From Clostridiales bacterium (GTDB taxonomy: Bacteria > Bacillota > Clostridia > Peptostreptococcales > Anaerovoracaceae), in the NCBI GenBank assembly GCA_009911365.1, contig QXXF01000004.1:222731-286730 (forward strand): a stretch of DNA of 64,000 bases, given 5' to 3'. A program made the translations under genes and the position numbers. Positions 10,030-18,364 of this stretch are shown in pieces. The first letter of the stretch is position 1, and every line of letters starts with the position of its first letter. The notes under the pieces are model-generated. The model worked only from the letters and a program-made list of their open reading frames with translations, was not told the DNA's origin and made no database searches.

Positions 10030-11043
10030 ATGGTGAAGCAATTGAGCAAAGCAGGTTTCCTCCTTTTGCTTGTCTGCTTGCTGGTAGGCACGGCAGGCTG
10101 CGGCACGTCAATGGAGAGCGCTTTGCGGCAAACGGGAGGAGCAAAAGAATCTGTGCAGGCGAACCAAGATAACGCCTTTTATACAAGGGATAGCAAAATT
10201 GAAGAGGTCAAAAAGGATCCGGTTTTCAAGGAATATGGGAGGCTGATTTTTCCTGCGGATGAGGGCTATTACAGTGGAGACACCTTGGGAACGCTCAGTC
10301 TGATATGGTACAGCAATATGGACTCGGACAAAACAGTGGAAATCGCAAACTACATGAAGACCCACGCCTCAGTAGGAGACGTCATCTTTTATGATATCTA
10401 TTCAGAAGCTGAAAAAGCAGAAGAACCGGAAAAGTCTGATACTGGATTGTTCTTTTTTAAAGGTGAGCCCGGAAAGCGATTTGCTATATGTAACGCAGGC
10501 GGCGGATTCGCTTATGTGGGGGCCATGCAGGATAGTTTCCCCCATGCCCTGGAGCTATCAAAAAAGGGCTATAACGCCTTTGCGTTGATTTACAGGCCTG
10601 GTGCGCAGACTGCCTGTGAAGATCTGGCTCGGGCCATTAGCTTTGTCTTCCAGCACGCAGAGGAACTAGAGGTAGACACAGCAGGTTACTCTCTTTGGGG
10701 AGGCTCGGCAGGCGCAAGGATGGCAGCGTGGCTCGGCTCTTTGGGGACAGCGGCTTTCGGCGAAAACAGCCTGCCTCGTGCCAGTGCGGTCATCATGCAG
10801 TACACGGGACATAGTGAATACACAGAGCATGACCCGCCAACGTATGTCTGTGTTGGTGAAAACGATGGGATCGCAAACTGGCGGACTATGAAACAGCGGC
10901 TGGATCGTATGAAAGCGTTGGGCATTGACACGGAGTTTCACAAATATCCAGGGCTGAGTCACGGTTTTGGCCTTGGAACAGGCACAGCCGCAGAAGGCTG
11001 GCTCGACGATGCTGTAGCATTTTGGGAAAAACAAGTAAAATGA
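10030..11043 (+). CDS. Lipoprotein alpha/beta-hydrolase (esterase-like)
   Basis: The 337-residue precursor has a lipoprotein signal (FLLLLVCLLVGTAGCG, lipobox Cys near residue 25), so it is probably anchored outside the cytoplasmic membrane. The hydrolase fold shows the nucleophile elbow GGSAG near residue 223, an oxyanion region AGGGFAYVG near 155, an acidic residue in VGENDG and the catalytic His in LSHGFG. It resembles dienelactone-hydrolase/acyl-esterase enzymes. Several start codons lie together (ATG 10030, GTG 10033) just after GAGAGG. It precedes the Fe-alcohol dehydrogenase by about 60 bases and probably belongs to the same run of genes. Confidence 0.85.
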   Translation: MVKQLSKAGFLLLLVCLLVGTAGCGTSMESALRQTGGAKESVQANQDNAFYTRDSKIEEVKKDPVFKEYGRLIFPADEGYYSGDTLGTLSLIWYSNMDSDKTVEIANYMKTHASVGDVIFYDIYSEAEKAEEPEKSDTGLFFFKGEPGKRFAICNAGGGFAYVGAMQDSFPHALELSKKGYNAFALIYRPGAQTACEDLARAISFVFQHAEELEVDTAGYSLWGGSAGARMAAWLGSLGTAAFGENSLPRASAVIMQYTGHSEYTEHDPPTYVCVGENDGIANWRTMKQRLDRMKALGIDTEFHKYPGLSHGFGLGTGTAAEGWLDDAVAFWEKQVK

Positions 11044-11105
11044 CCATAGGTAATCAATGAAAAGATAAGCACAAATAAAAAGTAGTGAACCGGGAGGACA
11101 GAGAC

Positions 11106-12275
11106 ATGAACAACTTTATTTTTGAAAACGCAACGAAAGTTTATTTTGGAGAAGGCTGTGTGAAGGAGTACCTTTGCTGCATGGCAAAAGGCTGCGAAGG
11201 TAAGATCATGCTGGCTTATGGCGGAGGCTCCATTAAGAAAAACGGCATTTACGATGAGGTGACAGGCGTCCTAAAGAATGCCGGAAAAGAAATCGTGGAG
11301 TTTCCAGGAATCATGGCAAATCCCACCTACGCAAAAGTACTGGAAGGAGCCAAGCTGGCGAGGGAAAACAACGTAGGGCTCATCCTCGGCGTAGGCGGCG
11401 GTTCGGTCATGGATTGCTGTAAGGCCATTTCCATCGCAGCCAGATACGATGGTGACGTATGGGCAGACTTTTGGGCAAGACCGGGAATTTTCGACTTCGA
11501 ACCATTGCCTCTAGGCGTGATCGTCACCGTGACAGGAACCGGCAGCGAATGCAATGGCGGCGCAGTCATTACTAATGAAGAACTCAAAGTAAAAACCGGA
11601 CGTGATTACCCCCAGTGCAATCCAAAATTCGCATTGCTGGATCCGACTTACACTTACAGTGTTTCCAAATTCCAAATGGTATCCGGCGGGTTCGATATCC
11701 TTTCCCACATCATGGAGATTTATTTCAGTGGACCGGATGAAAGTAACGTTTCCGATGACATTTCCGAAGCACTGATGAAAAATGTGATTCAAAACCTACG
11801 GGCCGCTATGGCAGATCCAAAGGATTATACGGCCAGGAGCAATCTCATGTGGGATGCCACAATGGCAGAAAACAGAATCATCAAACTTGGCAAGCGCATG
11901 GACTTTGAATGCCACCAGATGGAGCACCAGTTGGGTGCGTATACAGATTGCAATCACGGGGCAGGCCTGGCAGTGCTTCACCCGGTTTACTACCGGCATA
12001 TTTATAAAGACGGACTGGAAAAATTCAAAAGGTTCGCTGTCAATGTCTGGGGCGTTTCCACAGAAGGGAAAACTGACGAGGAAATCGCTGGCGCAGGAGT
12101 CACGGCACTTGCGGATTTCATCAAAGAAATCGGTTTGCCGACCACCTTTAGGGAACTGGGCATAGATGAAAAAACAGACTTCAAGGCAATCGCTGATTCT
12201 TGCGCCATTGCACCGGGAAGCTATCGGAACATGACACATGAAGAAATTCTTGAAATTTTTAAAGAATGCGTTTAA
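11106..12275 (+). CDS. Iron-containing alcohol dehydrogenase (butanol-dehydrogenase type)
   Basis: The 389-residue protein is a full-length group III alcohol dehydrogenase. It has the NAD(P)-binding GVGGGSVMD motif (about 93-101), the TGTGSE motif (about 144) and the metal ligands Asp and His in GGFDILSHIME plus His in the ECHQMEHQ and NHGAGLA motifs. It interconverts aldehydes and alcohols using NAD(P)H in the cytoplasm. ATG 11106 is chosen because GGGAGG lies just upstream; an in-frame GTG at 11085 would precede the ribosome site. The following flavodoxin and aldo/keto reductase genes suggest a general reductive/detoxification group. Confidence 0.93.
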   Translation: MNNFIFENATKVYFGEGCVKEYLCCMAKGCEGKIMLAYGGGSIKKNGIYDEVTGVLKNAGKEIVEFPGIMANPTYAKVLEGAKLARENNVGLILGVGGGSVMDCCKAISIAARYDGDVWADFWARPGIFDFEPLPLGVIVTVTGTGSECNGGAVITNEELKVKTGRDYPQCNPKFALLDPTYTYSVSKFQMVSGGFDILSHIMEIYFSGPDESNVSDDISEALMKNVIQNLRAAMADPKDYTARSNLMWDATMAENRIIKLGKRMDFECHQMEHQLGAYTDCNHGAGLAVLHPVYYRHIYKDGLEKFKRFAVNVWGVSTEGKTDEEIAGAGVTALADFIKEIGLPTTFRELGIDEKTDFKAIADSCAIAPGSYRNMTHEEILEIFKECV

Positions 12276-12296
12276 GTGAGAAAGGAGATCATTGAC

Positions 12297-12944
12297 ATGA
12301 AAAAATCAACAGTCAAGAAATTAACCGCTCTTTTTGTGAGCCTGCTGCTGGTATTCGGCCTTGCATCTTGCGGCGGCAACGGAGATTCTGAGGAAAGCAC
12401 AGTTGTGCCATCTTCAGAAAACACAAGTGAAGCAGCTTCCAAATCTGGAGGCGCAGGAACAGGGAAAACGCTGGTGGTGTACTATTCTGCGACTGGAAAC
12501 ACAGAAGAAGTCGCAGGCTTCATCGCAAAAGCGACAAACGGAGATACGTTCGAGCTAGTGCCGAAAGAGCCTTACAGCGATGATGACTTGAACTGGACAG
12601 ATGACAAGAGCCGTGTGGTGCGGGAACACGAGAATCCTGATGAGAGGGACATCGAGCTTACAAAAACCACAGTAGACGATTGGGAATCTTATGACACGGT
12701 GTTCATCGGCTACCCGATTTGGTGGGGGATCGCCGCATGGCCAGTGGATGGGTTTGTAAAGGCCAATGACTTTACTGGTAAAAACGTGATTCCGTTCTGT
12801 ACTTCCGCGAGCTCAGGACTAGGCGATAGTGGGAAACTGCTGGAAGATCAGGCTGGCACAGGAAACTGGATGGAAGGAGAACGATTTTCTTCAGGCGTTT
12901 CAGAAACAGAGGTCCAGGCATGGGTCAATGGTTTGAATTTATAA
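12297..12944 (+). CDS. Flavodoxin-domain lipoprotein
   Basis: The 215-residue precursor starts with a lipoprotein signal (VSLLLVFGLASCGG), a Ser/Glu-rich linker, and a long-chain flavodoxin fold from about residue 58. The FMN phosphate loop is YYSATGNTEEVA; the second FMN loop lies around GYPIWWG. It would be a membrane-tethered FMN electron carrier or quinone/nitro-type reductase partner. ATG 12297 follows AAAGGAG. A second, truncated relative follows at 12977, so the two arose by duplication or belong to one family cluster. Confidence 0.88.
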   Translation: MKKSTVKKLTALFVSLLLVFGLASCGGNGDSEESTVVPSSENTSEAASKSGGAGTGKTLVVYYSATGNTEEVAGFIAKATNGDTFELVPKEPYSDDDLNWTDDKSRVVREHENPDERDIELTKTTVDDWESYDTVFIGYPIWWGIAAWPVDGFVKANDFTGKNVIPFCTSASSGLGDSGKLLEDQAGTGNWMEGERFSSGVSETEVQAWVNGLNL

Positions 12945-12976
12945 GGTCCAAAGGATAAGAAAGGAGGATCCGAAAG

Positions 12977-13290
12977 ATGAAAAGGATACTAGCTATTTTC
13001 ATGGCTGCGCTGCTGCTGTTTGCTCTGTCCGCATGCGGCGGCAATCGTCAATCAGCTCAAAATACGCAAAACGGTGAAGAAACGCAAGGAAAGACAATAG
13101 ACAGCTCTCGTGTTTTGATTGCATACTTTTCTGTACCAGAGGCTGTGGACACATCCGGCACAGATGCCATAGCAGGGGCCAGTATCGTGGTAAAAGAAAA
13201 CAATACACTGGGCAATGTAGAATACACGGCAGAGACGATCCAGAAAACAGTAGGTGGTGATTTGTTCCGTATAGAAACTGCTCAGAGGCT
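12977..13290 (+). pseudogene. Flavodoxin-like lipoprotein, 5' fragment
   Basis: A good ribosome site (AAGGAGG) and ATG begin a lipoprotein signal (AALLLFALSACGG), a linker and the start of a flavodoxin domain (SRVLIAYFSVPEA...GGDLFRIET). After about residue 103 the homology stops abruptly, and the frame continues as non-homologous sequence to 13447. The sequence beyond the breakpoint belongs to another gene in a different frame (13318-13577). This is a deletion scar joining two flavoprotein genes. Confidence 0.8.
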
Positions 13291-13317
13291 GCGTTGCCTG
13301 CCGGAAATGCCACGAGC

Positions 13318-13577
13318 CTGGAGGCGGCAATACCGCTACATTCGACATGCTCAACAAGTATTTCACCATAAACGGCATGCCCATTGCCAGCAGCCAGTAT
13401 TGGAACATGGTCCATGGCGGCACGCCGGAAGAAGTTTTGAAGGATGAAGAGGGACTTCAAACCATGCGCACCTTGGGGCGGAACATGGCGTTTCTCATGA
13501 AGAGCATCCAAATGGGAAAAGAAAAAATAGGACTTCCAGAAAAAGAACCTACTATTTTTACCAATTTCCACCACTAA
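13318..13577 (+). pseudogene. NAD(P)H-dependent flavodoxin-family reductase, 3' fragment
   Basis: In the frame that reads GGGNTATFDMLNKYFTINGM (from about 13318), about 85 residues resemble the C-terminal third of flavodoxin-family NAD(P)H-dependent oxidoreductases (SQYWNMVHGGTPEEV, EGLQTMRTLGRNMAFLMKSI, ending NFHH). The cofactor-binding N-terminal half is absent. It is out of frame with the preceding lipoprotein fragment, so the pair is a non-functional chimera. Confidence 0.7.
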
Positions 13578-13595
13578 GCAGAGGGAGAAGACACG

Positions 13596-14420
13596 ATGCA
13601 GGACAGAGTATTAGGAAATGGGCTAAAGGTGTCTGCGGTAGGCCTGGGCTGCATGGGCTTTTCCCATGCCTATGGCAGGCCAACTGAAAAGAAGGAAGCC
13701 ATCAGCCTGATTCAGCAGGCGGCGGATATGGGATACACATTTTTCGACACAGCGGAGGTCTACGGTACTCCGGAGGATCCTCATCAGAACGAAGTTTTTG
13801 TAGGCGAAGCATTGAAACGCCGCCGTGACAAGGTTGTGATCGCAACGAAGTTTGGCATCCGATTTGACCTGGAAAGTAGTGAAGTCAACAAGCCTTTGGT
13901 GCCGGATTCACGCCCGGAGGATACGATGCGTCGTGCCCATGGAATCTGTCCGGTAACAGCTATCCAGAATCGTTATTCCATGATGGCAAGGTGGTACGAA
14001 AGCCTATTTCCGGTATTGGAAGAATTGCATATCGGTTATATGGCGTTTTCGCCGCTAGCCAACGGATTTTTGACTGCTAGATATGGGAAGGACAGCAGCT
14101 TCGAAGCGGGCAGCGACTACAGGAGCATCATGCCCCAGTTCACGCCGGAGGCCATGGAACAAAACAAGGATCTGCTAGATTTATTGAAAAAGCTGGCCGA
14201 GGAAAAAAGCTGCGCACCGGGGCAAGTTTCTCTGGCATGGATGCTCTGTAAAAAGCCGTATATTGTCCCGATCCCAGGAACGAGAAAAGCGGGGCGTCTG
14301 CGGGAAAATGCCGCCGCTGCGGATATCACGCTGTCTCCACAGGAAATCAGCGAATTAGACAAAGCCCTGGATTCTATGGCAATGTCCGATGTTTTTGGCG
14401 GCACGAAAGTAAGAAAATAG
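13596..14420 (+). pseudogene. Aldo/keto reductase with in-frame internal deletion
   Basis: The frame is open for 274 residues and begins well (GGGAG then ATG 13596). It shows the N-terminal beta hairpin, GLGCMGFSHAYG, catalytic Asp and Tyr (DTAEVYG) and Lys (IATKFG). Between RPED and TMRRAHGICPVTAIQ about 50 residues are missing relative to the usual length of about 325. That segment normally carries strands 4-5 and the catalytic His (in a YYQHR-type motif). The C-terminal NADPH-binding region (PIPGTRKAGRLRENA) is intact. Part of the TIM barrel and one of four catalytic residues are lost, so I expect an inactive product, although the frame is kept. Confidence 0.75.
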
Positions 14421-14439
14421 AAAATTGGAGAAAACAATC

Positions 14440-14807
14440 ATGGAAAGTGAATCGCTGTATACTTTTGAAAATGAGATTTATCGAAAGACTTATTGGCACA
14501 CTGTGGCTCATATTTTAGCGCAGGCAGTAAAGCGTCTTTATCCAGAGACAAAGTTGGCGATCGGCCCTGCTATCGACAATGGTTTTTACTATGATTTTGA
14601 TGCGCCCGTGTCTTTTTCCCAAGAGGACCTTACTGCTCTGGAAAAAGAAATGAAAAAAAATCTGCAAAGAAAAACTGCGCTTGGAAAGGTTTGAGCTTTC
14701 AAGGGCGGAAGCAAAAAAGCTGATGGAAGGACGAGAAGAACCCTACAAGCTGGAACTCATCGATGATTTGCCGGAGGACGCTGTGCTTTCTTTCTATCAA
14801 GCGGACG
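14440..14807 (+). pseudogene. Threonyl-tRNA synthetase, N-terminal (editing domain) fragment
   Basis: The reading frame encodes the start of a TGS-less ThrS-like editing domain ([35 protein letters not shown]). A one-base insertion in an A-run near 14670 shifts the frame, after which the homology resumes ([36 protein letters not shown]). It ends at about 14807, where trkA sequence begins. The catalytic and anticodon-binding domains are gone. A housekeeping thrS must exist elsewhere. Confidence 0.85.
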
Positions 14808-15187
14808 GGGTTTGGGATTATTGGACTAGGGCGTTTTGGCATGGCACTGGCAAAGACGCTGGCGGAATCTGGCGCAGAGGTCTTAGTGATCGATAGTGAT
14901 GAAAACAAGCTGCGGCAGGCGCGAGGTTACGTGCAGGACGCCTTTCGCTTGGGAAAGTTGACTAAGGAGGCATTGGAGGAAACTGGGATTGGAGAATGCG
15001 AGACAGTGGTGATCTGGATTCAGAAAAATTTGATCTCAGACTGGTAGCGTTGGAAAAAGAGCCAGACTAGACCATCCTTGATTGTTCGGAAGACGAAGTC
15101 CTAAACGTGGACGATGCCATCCTGGTGCTAGGGAAATTCGCGGACGTGGAGCGATTCGAGCGGAAAGTGATGAACCGAGGAAATTGA
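14808..15187 (+). pseudogene. TrkA/KtrA remnant (copy A)
   Basis: From the TrkA signature GFGIIGLGRFGMALAKTLAE the sequence tracks the intact gene at 28227-28904 up to ECETVVI. It then jumps to the C-terminal part (KFDLRLVALEKEPD), losing about 100 residues. A CAG-to-TAG stop follows, and the alignment ends at 15187 with FERKVMNRGN. There is no start codon because the 5' end is fused into the thrS fragment. The internal junction sits at a short CTGnATT repeat present at both ends in copy B. Confidence 0.88.
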
Positions 15188-15192
15188 AATGA

Positions 15193-15855
15193 TCACTTTA
15201 CAATACGGAACCGATTCTTTTGAAATACAATTAGTCCATCCTCCCGCATGTGGGAAAGTTCCCTAGTAAGAGCACTGCGGTCAGCGCATAAATATTCGGC
15301 TAGCTCCCCTCTGCTCAGCGGTATTTCAAATTCCCAGGAATTGCGTTTTTCTGCTTGGTTGAACAAATAAGTCAAAATCTTATCTCGCAGGGATTTTCGA
15401 GAAGTCGCCTCCATTTTTTCGATTAATTGGACATTTTTGTCACTGATAAGCCGAACCATGTTTTCGATTAATCTGTGATGGAACCCGCAGGTCATATTGC
15501 AAGTATGGATCACCTTATAAAATGGGAGGAACAGCACCTCACTGCTTACGGCAGCTTGAAACACTACCTTTGAATTGAGGAAACTTCCACAGGCAAAGGT
15601 TTCCCCGAGAAGCTCACCCTGTTCAATGTTCATCAGCATAGAAACGTCTCCATTATCGTACTCTTTTGTCATGCGAATTCGGCCATGGATCACAATACCC
15701 ACGGATTTCACAGGTTCTTCGGACAAAAAGATAATTTCCCCTTTTTGGTAGGTTTTCCTGTACCCACCCAAACAAGCTAGCATAGCAGAAAGGCGTTCCT
15801 CCTGAATTCCTTCAAATAAGGGGTGGCTTTGGAGTTGTTTCAAACAAGACCGCAT
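15193..15855 (-). CDS. Crp/Fnr-family regulator (intact copy)
   Basis: The 220-residue protein has an N-terminal cyclic-nucleotide-binding-like beta-roll (GEIIFLSEEPVKSVGIVIHG; GELLGETFACG), a long dimer helix (IENMVRLISDKNVQLIEK) and a C-terminal winged HTH (SRGELAEYLCADRSALTREL). It lacks an Fnr-type N-terminal Cys cluster; the Cys residues near 105-110 (HTCNMTCG) are scattered, so the ligand is unclear. ATG 15855 follows AAGGAGGC and is preferred to ATG 15921. It is divergent from the oxidase-like gene at 16031; a 16-base palindrome between them is the likely operator. The copy-B homologue at 28910-29494 is dead. Confidence 0.9.
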   Translation of the reverse strand: MRSCLKQLQSHPLFEGIQEERLSAMLACLGGYRKTYQKGEIIFLSEEPVKSVGIVIHGRIRMTKEYDNGDVSMLMNIEQGELLGETFACGSFLNSKVVFQAAVSSEVLFLPFYKVIHTCNMTCGFHHRLIENMVRLISDKNVQLIEKMEATSRKSLRDKILTYLFNQAEKRNSWEFEIPLSRGELAEYLCADRSALTRELSHMREDGLIVFQKNRFRIVK

Positions 15856-15945
15856 AAATGCCTCCTTGAATCCTATAAGATGTAGGTTTATTTTATCATG
15901 AAAAGCAGAAAACAGAATCATAAATCCAAAATATTTTTGAATTTA

Positions 15946-15961
15946 TGTTGCAGACGCAACA
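15946..15961. promoter_or_regulatory. Palindromic operator candidate for the Crp-type regulator (copy A)
   Basis: TGTTGC-AGAC-GCAACA is a perfect 6-4-6 dyad in the divergent region between the crp-like gene and the oxidase-like gene. The same position in copy B has it with one changed base (29585-29600). Size and symmetry fit a Crp-family site; that this regulator binds it is inference. Confidence 0.65.
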
Positions 15962-16030
15962 TTTAGATTCATCCTAAGCTGGTAAACTATGCGCAAATGA
16001 AATGAAAAAAATTAAGGGAGGCAAATAAAA

Positions 16031-16516
16031 ATGAAAAGAGAAATGTATAAAAAAGAAAGGCAAATGTCAGAGGCTGATGTGATTAAAGCATGTCAGAGCG
16101 GAAACCACGGAACCTTGTCCATGATCGGAGATGACGGATATCCCTATGCCACTCCAGTGAATTATATTTATATAGATGGAAAAATATACATACATTCCGC
16201 AAAGTATGGCTACAAAGTGGACTGTGTCAACCGGGACAATAAAGTCTGCTTTTCCGCCATCATCAATGCCAAAGTAGAACAGAGCAAATTCACAGCAGCG
16301 TTCCAGAGCATCATAGCCAAAGGCAAGATCCACGCTGTGGAAGACGAAGGGGAGCGGAGGAAAGTTTTAGAACAGTTTATTTACAAACTGTCTCCCGACT
16401 TCGTTGAGAATGGAATGAAATTCGTAGATGGCGCAATTGGCAAAACATTGCTTTTATGCATGGATATCGAGGAAATGACTGGAAAAGAGAACATGGCCAC
16501 ATCCTTTGACGCATAG
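16031..16516 (+). CDS. Pyridoxamine-5'-phosphate-oxidase-like (split-barrel flavin-binding) protein, copy A
   Basis: The 161-residue protein has the PPOX/NimA-like split-barrel features: GNHGTLSMIGDDGYPYATPVNY near the N-terminus (split here after GYPY), then IYIHSAKYGYKVDCV and CFSAIINAKVEQSKFTAAFQSI. Relatives bind FMN or heme and reduce small substrates, including nitroimidazoles, but many have no assigned reaction. GGAGG precedes ATG 16031. About 15 of 161 residues differ from the copy at 29670-30155. Both copies are open and divergent from a crp-like gene (dead in copy B), so the single intact regulator may control both. Confidence 0.88.
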   Translation: MKREMYKKERQMSEADVIKACQSGNHGTLSMIGDDGYPYATPVNYIYIDGKIYIHSAKYGYKVDCVNRDNKVCFSAIINAKVEQSKFTAAFQSIIAKGKIHAVEDEGERRKVLEQFIYKLSPDFVENGMKFVDGAIGKTLLLCMDIEEMTGKENMATSFDA

Positions 16517-16565
16517 CTCTATGAAATTTCAAAGCTAGAGAAGCGCAAAGGACTAGCTTGAAGCC

Positions 16566-16781
16566 CTAGCAAACAAGAACAAAACTGAAACTGCCATACT
16601 GGATCAATACGCCGGGCGGCAGTTTTTGTCGTCGGAAAACTGTCCCGCAGGATTCACGGTTTGTGGAGAAACGCTTCTTGTGATAAGAAGGTTCTATGCC
16701 GGAAGTGGTTTTGATGATTGTGGCAACGAGAAAAGATTTGTGAACATCGACGCCACAGCAGGTTTGACAAACAACTTTCAT
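16566..16781 (-). pseudogene. IS110-family transposase fragment
   Basis: From ATG 16781 the first 40 or so residues (CCGVDVHKSFLVATIIKT) match the N-terminus of DEDD-type IS110/IS1111 transposases, including the catalytic-start motif GVDVHKS. The rest of the roughly 400-residue protein is missing, and the tail to 16566 is not recognisable. AAAGGAG lies upstream. This is a dead insertion-sequence remnant. Confidence 0.8.
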
Positions 16782-17217
16782 GGTCAAAACTCCTTTCAAA
16801 ATGAGATAAAGAAGCCATTGACTGTTCCATCACACATTTAGCAGAGAAGTTAAAACAATTCTTACTGTGCGGCCTTATAGTGCCACTTATTTGTGCTTGA
16901 AAGATGAAACTTACACTGATTACTATGCTGTCTAAAACTGAAGAAAGTCTTTACGACTCACCTCCTCGTGCTTTGTGGTGTAGCCTCTTCACAAACTATT
17001 TTATCATCATCGTGGAGAATTGAAAGACTTTCATTACTATTTGTGCCGCCAACTGAAAGGCGGCGGAATGGAGATTACTATGTAAAAGGCGGGGTGTTTC
17101 GGCATGCCCCGCCTTTGTGAATGGTAAGAAGCGATGGAACGCTGACTCCATGTTTGGCGAGAGTCCTTGCGATAAGATTCTATTGTATGATAGAATAAAC
17201 AAAGTGCAAATCGGGAT
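16782..17217. other. Non-coding stretch upstream of the IS110 remnant
   Basis: No gene is supported here. In IS110 elements the region upstream of the transposase holds the non-coding end that gives rise to the bridge RNA. The first 200 or so bases could be what is left of that end, but I cannot fold it convincingly. A G+C-rich inverted repeat (GGCGGGG...CCCCGCC, about 17087-17114) lies near the right side and may act as a weak terminator. Confidence 0.35.
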
Positions 17218-17232
17218 TTGGAGGAATTAAGT

Positions 17233-17862
17233 ATGGATAAAGACAAAAGAAAATTAACAGAAAAAGAATTGAAACGTAAAGATTGCTTTGAAAAATTCAA
17301 TTCTGAAATGCAGCAAAAAGGATATAAACCGAAGAATATAATTATCAATACACAACAAGCAAAGCCTTTATGTCTTTTAATTATGCTGCCATTTATGGCT
17401 TTAGCATTTGGGATATACTATAATGTGAATGGTTTTGATTTAGATTGTCTTTCGTGGGTATTTGTTGCAGCATTACTTGTTCTTATTTTATGTCTATCCA
17501 TTTTGCATGAGTTAATACATGGAATTACCTGGAGTCTTTTTGCAAAAAATCATTTTCATTCGATTGATTTTGGAATTATTTGGGGTAGTTTTTCTCCATA
17601 CTGCACTTGTTCAAATCCACTGAAAAAATGGCAATATCTCTTGGGGGTTGCTATGCCCACATTAATTTTAGGAGGCGGAGTTGCAGTAGTTGCTGTAATG
17701 GAACATCAATTACTGCTGTTTTTTCTAGCAGAATACATGATTCTATCGGGTGGCGGAGATTTTCTAATTATACTGAAAAGTATGTTATACCACACTGATA
17801 AGCAAGAAAGTGTGTATTGCGACCATCCTTACGAATGTGGTTTTGTAGTTTTTGAAAAATAA
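17233..17862 (+). CDS. DUF3267 membrane protein with HELxHG zinc-protease-like motif
   Basis: The 209-residue protein has four hydrophobic segments (about 45-65, 75-95, 135-160, 165-185). The motif LHELIHGITW in the second segment is shared by DUF3267 proteins, which resemble integral-membrane M50-type metalloproteases. HELIH supplies two candidate zinc ligands and a glutamate. ATG 17233 follows GGAGG by 8 bases. It stands alone between mobile-element remnants. Substrate and activity are unknown. Confidence 0.8.
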   Translation: MDKDKRKLTEKELKRKDCFEKFNSEMQQKGYKPKNIIINTQQAKPLCLLIMLPFMALAFGIYYNVNGFDLDCLSWVFVAALLVLILCLSILHELIHGITWSLFAKNHFHSIDFGIIWGSFSPYCTCSNPLKKWQYLLGVAMPTLILGGGVAVVAVMEHQLLLFFLAEYMILSGGGDFLIILKSMLYHTDKQESVYCDHPYECGFVVFEK

Positions 17863-17994
17863 GAACTAATATTACAACTTTCAGTTTGTTGAAATATCTT
17901 TCTAACTTTCCTGATTTTACAGGCATCTGAGCCTGTCCATTAGTGAAATGATATGTATTTTCCCTTATGAGATAAGCGTAAGGAAAATTCTTTT

Positions 17995-18162
17995 TTAGTT
18001 ATTGCCAGCCACTTTATCAAGAAACCTTGCAGATTCCCGTTTGGCTTTTCTTGTAGAGTGAGCATAGACATTTATGGTGGTACTGACATCTGAGTATCCT
18101 AACCGTTCCTGCACATCCTTTGGTGCTGCTCCGTTTGCCAGGAGGTCGCTCGTGTATATGTG
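17995..18162 (-). pseudogene. Tyrosine recombinase (integrase), C-terminal fragment
   Basis: About 55 residues (SDLLANGAAPKDVQERLGYSDV, interrupted here; STTINVYAHSTRKAKRES) are the C-terminal end of a Tn916/phage-type integrase, including the nucleophile Tyr in NVYAH. The usual LGH His has become Tyr (LGYSD), and the catalytic Arg and N-terminal DNA-binding parts are gone. The fragment breaks off at about 18162, exactly where an AbiEi-like fragment begins on the other strand. Confidence 0.8.
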
Positions 18163-18325
18163 AAAGAACGAGGATTGGAACAAGCTGCTCATGGAGTGTA
18201 TGTATCGTCAGATACATGGATAGATGCTATGTATGTTTTACATTTACGTTGTAATCAGGCTGTGTTTTCTCACGACACAGCGTTTTTTCATAATTTGACA
18301 GACCGAGAGCCGTTGAAATATGCTA
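18160..18325 (+). pseudogene. AbiEi-type antitoxin/regulator fragment
   Basis: About 55 residues (ERGLEQAAHGVYVSSDTW, AVFSHDTAFFHNLTDREPLKY) match the wing/linker part of AbiEi family antitoxins of the type IV AbiE abortive-infection system. The N-terminal HTH start and the whole C-terminal half are missing, and the frame runs out at 18402. It is followed by an AbiEii fragment, preserving the usual antitoxin-toxin order. Confidence 0.7.
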
Positions 18326-18364
18326 TATTTGGAGGTGTTACTTTAGATAATAACAATAGCAAGG

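Larger units (their letters stand above)
5400..16516 (+). repeat. Left copy (A) of a segmentally duplicated block
   Basis: Genes in this interval recur in the same order and orientation at 24135-30155: vanW (5424-6884), coiled-coil gene (7681-8397), trkA remnant (14808-15187), crp (15193-15855) and the pyridoxamine-oxidase-like gene (16031-16516). Non-coding flanks also match, for example the region upstream of the coiled-coil gene and the palindrome upstream of the last gene. Copy A carries an extra region of about 6 kb (LysR to thrS fragment) where copy B has trkH. Boundaries are estimated by eye. Confidence 0.88.

Noticed and set aside
14763-15047. A 94-codon frame starting inside the thrS fragment and containing a TrkA motif
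   Set aside because: It is an accidental fusion frame; its start lies in out-of-frame thrS sequence and the TrkA part is internally deleted.
17087-17114. G+C-rich inverted repeat as a CRISPR or attachment site
   Set aside because: Only one copy is present, with no repeat array and no neighbouring recombinase; at best it is a weak terminator.
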